Positions 1 to 8,968 of a DNA stretch of 64,000 nt are shown in pieces. The notes under the pieces were generated by a model that saw only the letters and a list, made by a program, of their open reading frames with translations, ran no database searches and had not been told where the DNA came from. The stretch's first letter is position 1, and the number at the start of each line of letters is the position of its first letter. The translations under genes were made by a program, and so were the position numbers. Origin of the DNA: Alphaproteobacteria bacterium (GTDB lineage: Bacteria; Pseudomonadota; Alphaproteobacteria; Micavibrionales; Micavibrionaceae); assembly GCA_030424975.1 (NCBI GenBank), contig JAUHVY010000002.1, forward strand, positions 62,001 to 126,000, given 5' to 3'.

Positions 1-200
1 TGACCGAGCAGTTTGACACACGCGCAACGGCATGGTTCTGGGGTATTAACGGCGCAGCCGGCGTACTCGGTAGCTCAATAGCTATCGCATGCAATATTGC
101 CCTTGGTATTGACCAAACACTGATTATTGCGGGGGTATGCTACGCCCTACTCAGTATCTCCTTCCTCGCCTTATCAAATGCGAAGAAGATTACGACATAA
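1..200 (+). CDS. C-terminal end of a spermidine synthase-like membrane protein (partial)
   Basis: The frame is open from base 3 to a TAA at 198-200 and gives about 65 residues; the start lies outside the window. The visible part contains a WFWGINGAAGVLGS segment, then a hydrophobic stretch ending in a short basic tail (AKKITT). That segment resembles the membrane portion of the large spermidine synthase-like proteins in which a polytopic membrane domain is fused to a methyltransferase-like domain. Only two membrane helices can be seen, so the catalytic part cannot be judged and another polytopic transporter is possible. A strong hairpin follows the stop at once, so this is the last gene of its unit. 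Confidence 0.6.
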   Translation, partial: TEQFDTRATAWFWGINGAAGVLGSSIAIACNIALGIDQTLIIAGVCYALLSISFLALSNAKKITT

Positions 201-203
201 AAC

Positions 204-234
204 AAAAAAGGCGGGAAACTCTCCCGCCTTTTTT
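204..234. terminator. bidirectional intrinsic terminator
   Basis: A run of A and GGCGGGA pairs with TCCCGCC and a run of T around a 5-base loop. The T-run in both orientations suits both the gene ending at 200 and the convergent ATP12 gene ending at 256. Confidence 0.85.
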
Positions 235-255
235 ATTTCAACATACCTTTTTATC

Positions 256-969
256 CTATGCCGCTAAGATATCTAAATACGAACGGCAAGCCGTTAAATC
301 CAGCGTCACTAATTTGCGTTTCTTTTCCTGCATCGGATCGAGGCCGTATTTTTCAACATCGTAAATGGTGTCTTTGAAATGTTCCTCCACGAAACACGCA
401 TCAAAGATATCCTCTGCGCTCGCGCCACCCTTCACCATGGCAACGGCCAGGATTATTGACCCGCTAATGCTCGTGATTAATTGCACCATTGTGAAGTGAT
501 CATCATCTAGCGATGCGATATAAGCATCAAGTTTTTGGTGTATATCCGCGTCCTGTTTTAACGCCTCTAAGGACTGGGTGTTCCGTAACGCCACCCCAAA
601 TTCGGCATTGAACCATTCCTCCCACTTGCCCCATTTTTGTTTTTGTAATGCGAGCAGTGTTTCCGGACGATCTGTGTAATAACAAATTAAATCCGTATCC
701 AGATATTTCATGATAGAGGCATGAATTTGTGCGCGCTCATGAGCGATGCGATCGATTTTCGTATTTAAAATTTGCGTAAACGGCATCGTATCGGGATCAA
801 TCTGATCCGATTGAGCTTCCCATTCCTGCACCAAAATTTGAGCAGCCCTTTCATACGGCGTTTCAACAAACGCGCCTGATTTTGTTTTCACCGCACGCCC
901 GTCAAGCACTATGCGGTATATGCCGTCATGATTTTCAGACATGACCTGTTTATAAAAACGATTAATCAC
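256..969 (-). CDS. ATP12-family F1-ATPase assembly chaperone
   Basis: The 237-residue product matches the ATP12 family (ATPAF2) in length and pattern: an N-terminal RFYKQV block, a LDGRAVKTKSG block, a central block of TDLICYYTDRPE type, and a C-terminal helical half with FDACFVEEHF. In mitochondria and alphaproteobacteria this chaperone binds the F1 alpha subunit before hexamer assembly. The function is taken from the family. The gene lies 6 bases downstream of the AsmA-like gene on the same strand, and often follows rluC in alphaproteobacteria, which is consistent with the order crcB-rluC-AsmA-ATP12 seen here. A shared terminator closes the unit at about 204-234. Start is the ATG at 969; no closer alternative is better. 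Confidence 0.9.
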   Translation of the reverse strand: MINRFYKQVMSENHDGIYRIVLDGRAVKTKSGAFVETPYERAAQILVQEWEAQSDQIDPDTMPFTQILNTKIDRIAHERAQIHASIMKYLDTDLICYYTDRPETLLALQKQKWGKWEEWFNAEFGVALRNTQSLEALKQDADIHQKLDAYIASLDDDHFTMVQLITSISGSIILAVAMVKGGASAEDIFDACFVEEHFKDTIYDVEKYGLDPMQEKKRKLVTLDLTACRSYLDILAA

Positions 970-975
970 TTTTGT

Positions 976-2550
976 TTATTCCTGAGTTTTTGGCGATACT
1001 TGCTCCGCGCTCGGCTCTTGTGGTTTTTTACGCTCAACCTTTGTCAGGTATTGACCACATGGCGAAGCCGCGCTGGATCGCTCCAAGCTTGCAGCAAGAA
1101 AATCATACGTGTCCTCATTAACGGATACTGTTTGCAATGCGACATCACCACCGCGATATTGATAATGCAAATCCAGAACGCTCTGCTCCGCACCCATCAC
1201 CTTTTCCTGCACTGTAATCGCGGCATTATCGAAATTCAGTCCAAGCAAATCAATATTCACTTGCCCCTGATTAGCGGGTGATAAAATCGCCATGCCACAT
1301 GTTGAGATGAACTTATCCTGTGTCATTAATTTGGAAGGCAAATGTTTTGCAAACGGGCGAAGAACAGAAACGTCAACATTTCCATCCTCTAAGATACTCA
1401 CCAGTTTCCCTTTCTCATACTCAAAAAACACCAACAAAGGCGGCAGAGCATCTTCACCCCCAACATGTAACGGGCCAAATTTCAGACGATCATTTTCTTG
1501 AACCAACTTAAAATCAATGTCACGCTCTACGCCATCGGCAAGACGTACTTTTGATAAGTTAAATTGTAAATCCGTATCAAAGTTTCCGATCACATTACGT
1601 GGCATGGTCGGCAACTGGTTTAAAATATCATGCCCCAAAAGGGTTTTCAGACGCATGATAATGCTCATCACCGATTGCTCCCCGACCCAATTCGATAGGG
1701 TTAAGCCGTCTGATGTAATCTCACCGCTATATTTTGACGGGTATTGCGCCATATCAATAACGGTATCAAAGGACAATACCTCGCCTGATGTCGCGTCCTT
1801 CAAATCCCCTTTGAATTTCATCAATCGACCTTCAAGAAGCGATAGCGTAACCTCACCATTCAATTCGCGCTCATCAGATTTCAAGACAACATTCTCAAGT
1901 TTTAAATACCCGTCTTCATGTTTAATGAACGTCGCCGTTGCCTCAATATCAGCTAAATGAAATGCAACCGGGAATGCTTGACCAAATGTATATTTATATG
2001 ATCCCTTACTGCCTGCGATTTCAAGATCACCCGTAAAGTCCCACGCATGAATGCCGAGCTTTCCGCTCCCTCTGAGTTGCGCTGTCTTGGCTTCGGTATC
2101 ATGATCAACGTAAATTTTTTCGACATAAACTTCCTGAGCGCCCAACAGCCCGCGCATGGCACGTAAGCCCTCAACATAGAATTTCTTAAACCATGTCGAT
2201 TGAGTGGCGACATCCCAAAAGCTCATGGATGCAACCAAATGATCTACCGTGAAAACAGGAATAGTATCCTGCGCATGTGACATCACATTCACCCCTTTCA
2301 CATTCAAGGTGATGCTAGGGAAAAAATTCACATTCACAAGCGTATCAACATGAGTCACGCGCCCACCGAAGAAACGACTGATATAACTTTCTACGGCTTG
2401 CTTATACTCATCATTGCTGCCGCCCATATTGCCCAGAACCAGGAAAATAACAGAGAAAAATAAACAAACAAAAAAGACAAATTTCAAAAACCGCGTTGGC
2501 AAGCTACTTTTTTCTTTTACTTCTTCATTTTTCAAATAAGTATCGCTCAT
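976..2550 (-). CDS. AsmA-like inner-membrane-anchored protein
   Basis: The product has about 524 residues: a short cytoplasmic N-terminus, one membrane helix near residues 22-45 (FLKFVFFVCLFFSVIFLVLG), then a long periplasmic region rich in beta-strand patterns such as FFPSITLNVKGVNV. This is the layout of AsmA-family proteins, which are linked to outer-membrane lipid transport and assembly. The match is to the general AsmA pattern rather than to a named subgroup. The start is set at 2550 because an AAGGGA ribosome site lies at the right distance; an ATG at 2571 would add seven residues (MIYKGKN). A pair of cysteines, one mid-chain and one near the end (residues about 415 and 500), could form a disulfide. 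The gene lies between rluC and the ATP12 gene on one strand and is probably cotranscribed. Confidence 0.65.
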   Translation of the reverse strand: MSDTYLKNEEVKEKSSLPTRFLKFVFFVCLFFSVIFLVLGNMGGSNDEYKQAVESYISRFFGGRVTHVDTLVNVNFFPSITLNVKGVNVMSHAQDTIPVFTVDHLVASMSFWDVATQSTWFKKFYVEGLRAMRGLLGAQEVYVEKIYVDHDTEAKTAQLRGSGKLGIHAWDFTGDLEIAGSKGSYKYTFGQAFPVAFHLADIEATATFIKHEDGYLKLENVVLKSDERELNGEVTLSLLEGRLMKFKGDLKDATSGEVLSFDTVIDMAQYPSKYSGEITSDGLTLSNWVGEQSVMSIIMRLKTLLGHDILNQLPTMPRNVIGNFDTDLQFNLSKVRLADGVERDIDFKLVQENDRLKFGPLHVGGEDALPPLLVFFEYEKGKLVSILEDGNVDVSVLRPFAKHLPSKLMTQDKFISTCGMAILSPANQGQVNIDLLGLNFDNAAITVQEKVMGAEQSVLDLHYQYRGGDVALQTVSVNEDTYDFLAASLERSSAASPCGQYLTKVERKKPQEPSAEQVSPKTQE

Positions 2551-2598
2551 ATTTTTTCCCTTATAAATCAACCACTACAGTATAGTGACCACATCCGA

Positions 2599-3612
2599 TC
2601 AATCAAGCATTGCAAACGGATCTTCTTTGTATTTGTGATTAAATCCGAGGCTTTTCCAACTTTTGACAAGCTCGGGAGAGATCGGCGCAGCAACATCAAT
2701 GATTTTCCCGCGCTTTATCGGGTGAGGTAAAATCATACGATGCGCATGTAAATGCAATCTTTTGGCAATATCCATGCCTGCCAAATCCGCATCAATCAAT
2801 TTACACTCTTCATCCTTTACGGCCTTATATTTTCTATCACCTAATAATGACGAGCCCAGGACTTGCGCCGCATGAACACGGATCTGGTGCGTACGCCCCG
2901 TACGCGGCCAAAAAGCCACAAACGCCGCCGCGCGCCCTGCGTTTTCAAGAACCGCATATTCGGTTACGGCGAATTTACCGTCTTCCTCATCAATCACCAT
3001 TTTTTCAAAATCACTACCGGCTTTGACAATCGGTGCTTTGATTGTTCCCTCAAGAACATCAGGGGTCGGCGAAACAATTGCCCAATAAATTTTCTTTACA
3101 TCTCTGGATTTGAAAATGAACCCCAGTTCTCTTGCGGCCTTGGCACTGCGGGCGAGTAATAAAACGCCGCTTGTATCCTTATCAAGGCGGTGGACAAGAC
3201 GCGGCTTTACACCCTCTTTATTTTTCAAAACATCCAAAAGACCGTCAATGTGACGTTTGGTATTCGTTCCGCCCTGTGATGCAATGCCTGCAGGCTTGTT
3301 CAAGGCGATAACATCCTCATCTTCATAAATAATCATGGAACGAATAAAGATGGCATCCTCATCCGTGATTTTTATTTTTCTGGGCTGTTTCGGCTTATCA
3401 CTGACGTTGAAAGGCGGAATTTTAATTTCCTGTCCCGCGCTTAAACGTGTTTCAGGCTTCACGCGTTTTCCGTCTGCTCTGATCTGCCCTTTACGCATTA
3501 ATTTTTGCGCAAGAACATACGGCATATCAGGCACGTATTTCTTGATCCATCGATCAAGCCTTTGCCCGTCATCATCTTCCTTCACTTTTATAAAAACTAA
3601 ATCACCACTCAT
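2599..3612 (-). CDS. rluC: 23S rRNA pseudouridine synthase, RluC/RluA family
   Basis: The 337-residue protein starts with an S4 RNA-binding domain (DRWIKKYVPDMP, then KLMRKGQIRADGKRVK, roughly residues 18-60). A RluA-type catalytic domain follows, with the signature HRLDKDTSGVLLLARS, whose aspartate is the nucleophile of the family, and a TGRTHQIRVHA block. Enzymes of this type convert uridines of 23S rRNA to pseudouridine. S4 domain, length and motifs favour RluC over RluA, which lacks S4; RluD is the other option, so the target positions are not certain. The start overlaps the end of crcB by four bases (ATGA), which implies translational coupling. Confidence 0.9.
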   Translation of the reverse strand: MSGDLVFIKVKEDDDGQRLDRWIKKYVPDMPYVLAQKLMRKGQIRADGKRVKPETRLSAGQEIKIPPFNVSDKPKQPRKIKITDEDAIFIRSMIIYEDEDVIALNKPAGIASQGGTNTKRHIDGLLDVLKNKEGVKPRLVHRLDKDTSGVLLLARSAKAARELGFIFKSRDVKKIYWAIVSPTPDVLEGTIKAPIVKAGSDFEKMVIDEEDGKFAVTEYAVLENAGRAAAFVAFWPRTGRTHQIRVHAAQVLGSSLLGDRKYKAVKDEECKLIDADLAGMDIAKRLHLHAHRMILPHPIKRGKIIDVAAPISPELVKSWKSLGFNHKYKEDPFAMLD

Positions 3613-3992
3613 GCTGCGGCTCCTCTCATAATATACATCGCCGCCCCCAGCGCCAAAATTGAAATAATAACGGAGCCCAACATATACAGCATTGCGGGAA
3701 TAATTTCACCGCGTTGCCACAATGTTACAAAATCAAGCGAAAAGGTCGAAAACGTTGTAAACGCGCCCAGAAAACCGGTCACAATCATCGACTTCATTTC
3801 AGGTGAAAGATGATCAGCCTGTGCAAATTTGGCGATTACAATTCCCATAAGGAACGATCCTACAACATTCACAATCACGGTTCCCCAAGGAAAACCATGC
3901 CCGAAAAAATGCGTTGCGCCGACATTTACGCCATATCGTGATACCGCGCCAAATGCGCCACCTAACGCGACCATTGCTATTGTGCTAAACAT
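3609..3992 (-). CDS. crcB: fluoride ion channel CrcB/Fluc
   Basis: The 127-residue protein has four hydrophobic segments and the Fluc family blocks GGAFGAVSRYGV, NVVGSFLMG and GFLGAFTTFSTFS. The asparagine in the second block and the phenylalanines in the third are the residues lining the fluoride path in characterised members. It exports fluoride from the cytoplasm as a dual-topology dimer. It is first in the unit crcB-rluC-AsmA-ATP12. Only 50 bases separate it from the divergent transporter gene, too little for the fluoride riboswitch sometimes found before crcB, and none is seen. Confidence 0.95.
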   Translation of the reverse strand: MFSTIAMVALGGAFGAVSRYGVNVGATHFFGHGFPWGTVIVNVVGSFLMGIVIAKFAQADHLSPEMKSMIVTGFLGAFTTFSTFSLDFVTLWQRGEIIPAMLYMLGSVIISILALGAAMYIMRGAAA

Positions 3993-4042
3993 ACAAACCT
4001 CTTACACTCTGCGTTCCTATTCTATAAGGCACATCGCAAGCT

Positions 4043-4924
4043 ATGTTAAGTTCTTTATCTACAACACAAAAGGGAATTATGTATGCCCTGATCGGGTTTT
4101 CCGCATTTGTGATATCCGATTCATGTGCAAAATGGCTTACATCGGGCTATCCCGTCTTGCAAATTGTCGGTTGGACATACCTGTTTTCATTTTTATTCGG
4201 TGTGCTTTTTTCATGGAAAATGGGCGGGTTAAAACGCACATTAAAAACGCAAAAGATAAAAGTACATGTCGGGCGTGCCGTTTGTAATTTCGGATTAGCC
4301 GTCAGCGTCGTCACCGCATTTCAAAACCTACCCTTGACCAGTGTATATCCGATCTTATTTCTTGCACCGTTTATCATCACTATTCTGGCGATCCCGATTT
4401 ACAAAGAGAGTGTGCCACCGATCAACTGGCTTATTATCGCCATCGGCTTCAGCGGTGTCATGATTGCCTTTCAACCATGGAACAACAGCATTAGTATTTG
4501 GGTCGTGGTCGCCTTTTTTACCACGCTTTGCATATCGGGGCTTAGTCTGCTCGCCCGCCCCTTAGATGAAAAGGAAACCCTGCTTTCCCTTTCCTTCTAT
4601 CCGAATATTTTGAATACGGCTGTCCTATTCCCCTATGTTCTGTATCAATACGGTTTACCGAATATTTATGAAATGCCCATCTTTATGCTGGCGGGGGTCA
4701 TGTTAACATGCGGTATGACGGGGGTAGCCAGTGCATGCCGCATAACGCGCTATGCGATTATCGCGCCGCTTCATTATTCGCAGTTGGTCTTGGTTTTTAC
4801 AATCGGGTATTTCATTTTCAATGAGCGCCCGGATGCATGGATGATTTGCGGATCAATCGTCATCGCCCTTAGCGGTCTGACCTTAGCACTCAGTGATAAG
4901 AAACCTATCATAAGCGAGCATTAA
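4043..4924 (+). CDS. EamA/DMT-superfamily membrane transporter
   Basis: The 293-residue protein has about ten hydrophobic segments in two similar halves, the layout of the drug/metabolite transporter superfamily with two EamA domains. Each half ends in a helix pair of the expected kind, for example VSVVTAFQNLPLTSVYPI in the first and YSQLVLVFTIGYFIFNERPD in the second. Substrates in this family range from amino acids to nucleosides and sugars and cannot be read from the sequence. It diverges from crcB, and its stop codon overlaps the stop of the convergent rarA gene by three bases, leaving no room for a terminator between them. Confidence 0.88.
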   Translation: MLSSLSTTQKGIMYALIGFSAFVISDSCAKWLTSGYPVLQIVGWTYLFSFLFGVLFSWKMGGLKRTLKTQKIKVHVGRAVCNFGLAVSVVTAFQNLPLTSVYPILFLAPFIITILAIPIYKESVPPINWLIIAIGFSGVMIAFQPWNNSISIWVVVAFFTTLCISGLSLLARPLDEKETLLSLSFYPNILNTAVLFPYVLYQYGLPNIYEMPIFMLAGVMLTCGMTGVASACRITRYAIIAPLHYSQLVLVFTIGYFIFNERPDAWMICGSIVIALSGLTLALSDKKPIISEH

Positions 4925-6252
4925 GAGCCCTTTTGTTTGCGCAATTTATCCCAATATTCCAAACGCTTTTGAATATCACGTTCAAAGCCGCGCTCAACGG
5001 GGTTATAAAATTTCTGCCTTGGTAAATCATCGGGAAAATAATTCTGCCCTGCGAACCCCTCCGGCGTATCATGATCATATTGATACCCAAGTTTATAGCC
5101 TTGCTCCTTCATCAATTTTGTCGGCGCATTCATGGCATGTTTCGGCGGCATAAGCGAACCTGTCTGACGCGCAGCCTGCTTTGCCGCGGCCAGAGCCATA
5201 TAACTGGCGTTTGATTTCGGAGCGGTCGCTAAATACACACAAGCCTGTGCCATCGCCAGCTCCCCTTCCGGCAGACCTAAACGCTCATAAGCTTGCCACG
5301 CATTCATCGCGATGGTTAAGGCTTGCGGGTCTGCCATGGATATATCCTCACTCGCCACACATAGCATACGCCGCAAAATATATTCCGGGTCCTCGCCCGC
5401 CTGTAACATCCGCGCCATCCAGTATAACGCCCCATCTACATCCGATCCGCGCAAAGATTTATGAAAGGCACTAATGAGGTTAAAATGGGCATCATTCCCC
5501 TTATCATAAAGTGGCGCACGTTTTTGAAGCATCCGTAGAAGCTCTGCCTCCCCGATTACCTGTCCGTCTTTGACTTGCGCGAAAACCTGCTCAATCATTG
5601 AGAGAAAATATCGCCCGTCACCATCCGCCATCATTTTGATCAGGCCGCGTGCCTCCTCATCCAGTGGCAGGTCACGCCCCGTTTGCTCTTGCGCGCGGGC
5701 AATAAGGTCTTCTAATGCATCATCTTCCAAACGTTTTAAGACAAAAACCTGTGCACGGCTCAGAACCGCTGCATTCAATTCAAAAGACGGGTTTTCCGTC
5801 GTCGCCCCAATCAGTGTAATTGTGCCGTCTTCCATCACGGGTAAAAATGCATCTTGTTGCGATTTATTAAAACGATGGATCTCATCGACAAATAACAACG
5901 TTCCCTGCCCGTTGCTTTTTCTGATCTTTGCACCCTCAAAACATTTTCGTAAATCGGCCACACCTGAAAAAATTGCGGAGATTTGTTCAAAATGTAAATC
6001 GCTGTGATTGGCGAGAATACGCGCGATTGTTGTTTTACCGCATCCGGGTGGCCCCCAAAGGATAAGCGAGCTGAGTGCGCCCGCATCAACCATACGTGAT
6101 AACGCGCCGCCCGCGCCGATCAGGTGGTCTTGCCCGACCACATCATCCAATGAATCGGGGCGCAATAAATCAGCCAAAGGACGCATCTTTGTCCCTTTGT
6201 TTTGCGCCGCATCGTCATTTTCTGTCGCTTTTTGCGTAAATAAGTCCGTCAT
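4921..6252 (-). CDS. rarA: replication-associated recombination protein A (RarA/MgsA AAA+ ATPase)
   Basis: The 443-residue AAA+ protein has a Walker A site in LWGPPGCGKTTIAR near residue 70, a Walker B site in LLFVDEIHRFNKSQQDAFLP, a sensor motif in GATTENPSFE, and the C-terminal helical tetramer domain of the MgsA/WRNIP1 family. An N-terminal MRPLADLLRPDSLDDVVGQ block is typical. RarA acts at stalled replication forks and binds SSB and DNA ends. Length and motifs are normal and nothing appears missing. The divergent nadA gene begins 71 bases upstream, so both promoters lie in that short gap. Confidence 0.95.
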   Translation of the reverse strand: MTDLFTQKATENDDAAQNKGTKMRPLADLLRPDSLDDVVGQDHLIGAGGALSRMVDAGALSSLILWGPPGCGKTTIARILANHSDLHFEQISAIFSGVADLRKCFEGAKIRKSNGQGTLLFVDEIHRFNKSQQDAFLPVMEDGTITLIGATTENPSFELNAAVLSRAQVFVLKRLEDDALEDLIARAQEQTGRDLPLDEEARGLIKMMADGDGRYFLSMIEQVFAQVKDGQVIGEAELLRMLQKRAPLYDKGNDAHFNLISAFHKSLRGSDVDGALYWMARMLQAGEDPEYILRRMLCVASEDISMADPQALTIAMNAWQAYERLGLPEGELAMAQACVYLATAPKSNASYMALAAAKQAARQTGSLMPPKHAMNAPTKLMKEQGYKLGYQYDHDTPEGFAGQNYFPDDLPRQKFYNPVERGFERDIQKRLEYWDKLRKQKGS

Positions 6253-6322
6253 TGTCTTGACCTACCCCTTATGAGTATGAAATATACCCTCTTAACGTAA
6301 CACCTGTGAAGGGGTTGAATAC

Positions 6323-7333
6323 ATGCAAAGCCAAAGCCTTTCGTACACGGATGAAGTCGCAAAAGCAACCGCGCCTTTATTTGAAAAACTGTCAAACCAA
6401 TATGAACGCGACCATTGGGAAACGCTTGCGCCCTATATTTATGAAATTAATCGCCTGAAAAAAGAGAAGAACGCCGTTATTTTGGCTCATAATTACATGA
6501 CGCCTGATGTTTTCTTTGGCGTTGGTGATGTTGTCGGTGATTCCCTTATGCTGGCGCAAAAGGCCGCAGAATCCGATGCGGATATCATCGTTCAATGCGG
6601 TGTGCATTTCATGGCTGAAACATCAAAAATTCTATGCCCCGAGAAAAAAGTTCTTATCCCTGATATGAAGGCGGGATGCTCGCTCTCTGAATCCATTACG
6701 GCCGAAGATGTGCGCCAGCTTAAGAAAAAGCATCCGGGCATTCCGATTGTAACCTATGTCAACACATCCGCAGATGTAAAAGCGGAAAGCGATGTTTGCT
6801 GTACATCATCAAACGCCCTGAAAATCGTCAATGCATTGGGTAAACAAGGCCACGATACAGTGATCATGACGCCTGACATGTATTTGGCGAAAAATGTTGC
6901 TGCGGAAACAAATGTAAAGGTTATATTTTGGGAAGGTGCATGCATGGTACATGAACGCTTTACGCCACAAGATATCATCGATGCACGCAAAACCTATGAC
7001 GATTTGATCGTTTTGGCGCACCCGGAATGCCCGCCCGAGGTGATGGCAGAGGCAGATTACGCAGGTTCAACTGCGCAAATGGATACGTTCATCAAGGAAA
7101 AGCAGCCTAAACGTGCAATGCTGATGACGGAATGTTCCATGAGCGATAATATCGCCGCGTCTAATCCGGGTGTTGAGATGATCGGTACATGCCAAATGTG
7201 TCCGCACATGAAACGCATTACATTGCCGAAAATTTTAGAAGCTCTGCAAACAGAACAGCCGGAAGTTATTATTGATCCCGCGCTTGGAAAACGTGCTAAA
7301 GTAGCCGTTGACCGTATGTTGGAGCTAAGCTAA
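6323..7333 (+). CDS. nadA: quinolinate synthase A
   Basis: The 336-residue protein condenses iminoaspartate with dihydroxyacetone phosphate to quinolinate in de novo NAD synthesis. It carries the NadA blocks LAHNYMTPDV, GDSLMLAQKAAE and CGVHFMAETSKIL, and the cysteines expected to hold its [4Fe-4S] cluster (in CGVHF, in WEGACMVHE and in GTCQMCPHM). A ribosome site (AAGGGG) lies 11 bases before the ATG. nadC follows after 3 bases, so the two are cotranscribed. The partner enzyme that makes iminoaspartate (NadB or an aspartate dehydrogenase) is not in the window. Confidence 0.97.
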   Translation: MQSQSLSYTDEVAKATAPLFEKLSNQYERDHWETLAPYIYEINRLKKEKNAVILAHNYMTPDVFFGVGDVVGDSLMLAQKAAESDADIIVQCGVHFMAETSKILCPEKKVLIPDMKAGCSLSESITAEDVRQLKKKHPGIPIVTYVNTSADVKAESDVCCTSSNALKIVNALGKQGHDTVIMTPDMYLAKNVAAETNVKVIFWEGACMVHERFTPQDIIDARKTYDDLIVLAHPECPPEVMAEADYAGSTAQMDTFIKEKQPKRAMLMTECSMSDNIAASNPGVEMIGTCQMCPHMKRITLPKILEALQTEQPEVIIDPALGKRAKVAVDRMLELS

Positions 7334-7336
7334 GTC

Positions 7337-8179
7337 ATGCAATTACCTGCAATTTTGATAGAAGACCTTGTCCGCGCCGCCCTGAAGGAAGATCTCGGCC
7401 ATGGTTTAGATATCACAAGCGCAAGTGTCGTTCCGTATGACGCACAATCTCGTGCTGTCTTTAAAGCACGCGAAGAAGGCGTTCTGGCGGGGCTTATCTT
7501 TGGTCTTTCGGCGTTTTCGCATATCGATTCTGACTTATCATTCGATGTTTACGCCCAAGACGGTGAAGTGCTTGAGGCCGGTGACACAATCGCCGCCATA
7601 GAAGGGCCTGCTGCATCCATTTTAATGGCAGAGCGCGTCGCCCTGAATTTCATGACGCATTTATCAGGCATTGCATCACTCACACGTCGCTATGTTCTGG
7701 CCGTTCAGGGTACCGATGCAAGAATTGCAGATACACGCAAAACCCTGCCGGGGCTGCGTGCTGTACAAAAATATGCCGTGCGCGCTGGCGGCGGCTTTAA
7801 CCACCGTCACGGATTGGATGATTGTATTTTAATCAAGGACAACCACATTGCCATGGCGGGCGGCATCGCGTCCGTTCTGTCGCGCGCAAAAGAAAATGCA
7901 GGCCATACCGTTAAAATTGAAATTGAGGTTGATACACTCGATCAGTTGGAACAAGTCCTGAGCCATGGCGGTGCAGACATCGTTATGTTTGATAATTTTG
8001 ACATTCCGACATTGAAAAAAGGTGTTGAAATGGCAAAGGGAAAAATCATCACCGAAGCCTCAGGCGGTGTCACCCTTCATACGGTGCGTGAGATTGCGGA
8101 AACAGGCGTTGAATATATTTCATCGGGCGCTCTGACGCATTCCGCCCCGCAAATGGATATCGGCCTAGATATCGAATAA
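7337..8179 (+). CDS. nadC: nicotinate-nucleotide pyrophosphorylase (quinolinate phosphoribosyltransferase)
   Basis: The 280-residue protein carries the NadC landmarks: EDLGHGLDITS near the N-terminus, ERVALNFMTHLSGIAS, DTRKTLPGLRAVQKYAVRAGG, NHRHGLDDCILIKDNHI, an EIEVDTLDQ strand and the SGGVTLHTV loop that closes the barrel. It converts quinolinate and PRPP to nicotinate mononucleotide, the step after nadA, to which it is tightly linked (3-base gap). Length is normal for bacterial NadC. Confidence 0.97.
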   Translation: MQLPAILIEDLVRAALKEDLGHGLDITSASVVPYDAQSRAVFKAREEGVLAGLIFGLSAFSHIDSDLSFDVYAQDGEVLEAGDTIAAIEGPAASILMAERVALNFMTHLSGIASLTRRYVLAVQGTDARIADTRKTLPGLRAVQKYAVRAGGGFNHRHGLDDCILIKDNHIAMAGGIASVLSRAKENAGHTVKIEIEVDTLDQLEQVLSHGGADIVMFDNFDIPTLKKGVEMAKGKIITEASGGVTLHTVREIAETGVEYISSGALTHSAPQMDIGLDIE

Positions 8180-8194
8180 GCGTGTACGCACTAG

Positions 8195-8632
8195 CTACAA
8201 CAAGCCCGCTTCTTTTAATTCATCCTCTAAATCTTCGGGAATATCCTCGATAATTCCGCCTGTATAAACGCCCTTATCGGCCGGAATATCCGCCCCTTTG
8301 AGATATCGCCACCCCTGAAACGGGCGTCGCGGCGTGTGAACGGTTTCAATCATTTCGGCATCCTGCATGATCATGCACATTTTGCCTTTGGCCTCCGTCT
8401 CGACGATCTCATACCCCAAAATACGATGCCGACAGACAATGCGGTTTTTGACAACGCGATAGATTGACCCGCCCTTTTTGACGATTTCATCCCCGCGCGT
8501 GGGTTTATACCGCGTCCAACACGGAACCGCGCGCATGCCGTGATAATCAATTTCATGATGACGTTGAATATCATATAGATGTGCTATGTCATCAACGCCG
8601 ACCGCTAATTTTATAATATGTATATCGCTCAT
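8195..8632 (-). CDS. DUF1489-family protein
   Basis: From the ATG at 8632 the product has about 145 residues, the usual size of the alphaproteobacterial DUF1489 family. The N-terminal IIKLAVGVDDIAHL block, the central KGGSIYRVVKN block with a following CRHRILG, and the RRPFQGWRYLKGADIPADKG block are characteristic. The role of this conserved family is unknown; it is probably cytoplasmic. An upstream in-frame start at 8677 would add 15 residues not typical of the family and run into the divergent DUF167 gene, so the shorter form is preferred. Confidence 0.85.
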   Translation of the reverse strand: MSDIHIIKLAVGVDDIAHLYDIQRHHEIDYHGMRAVPCWTRYKPTRGDEIVKKGGSIYRVVKNRIVCRHRILGYEIVETEAKGKMCMIMQDAEMIETVHTPRRPFQGWRYLKGADIPADKGVYTGGIIEDIPEDLEDELKEAGLL

Positions 8633-8668
8633 AGAATATGTCATATCACTCATGTTAGAATGCCGTCT

Positions 8669-8914
8669 ATGGGACAAATGAAAAAAATTACAGTGCGCCT
8701 GACGCCCAATGCAAAGGCAAATAAAGTTATTGGGTGGGATGATAACGTTTTAAAGGTGCAGGTTACCGCCATTCCCGAAAAGGGAAAGGCGAACAAAGCG
8801 CTCATTGCCCTACTCTCTAAACATTGGAAAATCCCCAAAAGCGCAATTTCCATCACACGCGGCGAAACCGCACGTATAAAAACACTCGAAATAGATGCGG
8901 ATATAGAGCAATAA
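8669..8914 (+). CDS. DUF167/YggU-family protein
   Basis: The product of about 81 residues begins MGQMKKITVRLTPNAK and includes the family-typical VTAIPEKGKANKALIALLSKHW block. It matches the small YggU/DUF167 fold, which has a known structure but no firm biochemical role. The start could be at 8660, 8669 or 8678; the ribosome site is weak for all three. It is divergent from the DUF1489 gene, 36 bases away, and is followed directly by a hairpin terminator. Confidence 0.85.
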   Translation: MGQMKKITVRLTPNAKANKVIGWDDNVLKVQVTAIPEKGKANKALIALLSKHWKIPKSAISITRGETARIKTLEIDADIEQ

Positions 8915-8940
8915 AAAAGCCACCCAAAAGGCGGCTTTTG
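8914..8940. terminator. intrinsic terminator between DUF167 and sdhB
   Basis: AAAAAGCCACC pairs with GGCGGCTTTT around a short loop with one mismatch. Runs of A on the left and T on the right let it work for both the plus-strand DUF167 gene and the convergent sdhB gene. Confidence 0.75.
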
Positions 8941-8968
8941 AAAAATCTTAATGTATAACAATTGCAAA

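Noticed and set aside
3993-4042. Fluoride riboswitch before crcB
   Set aside because: The gap is only 50 bases and shares space with a divergent gene; no pseudoknot motif was seen.
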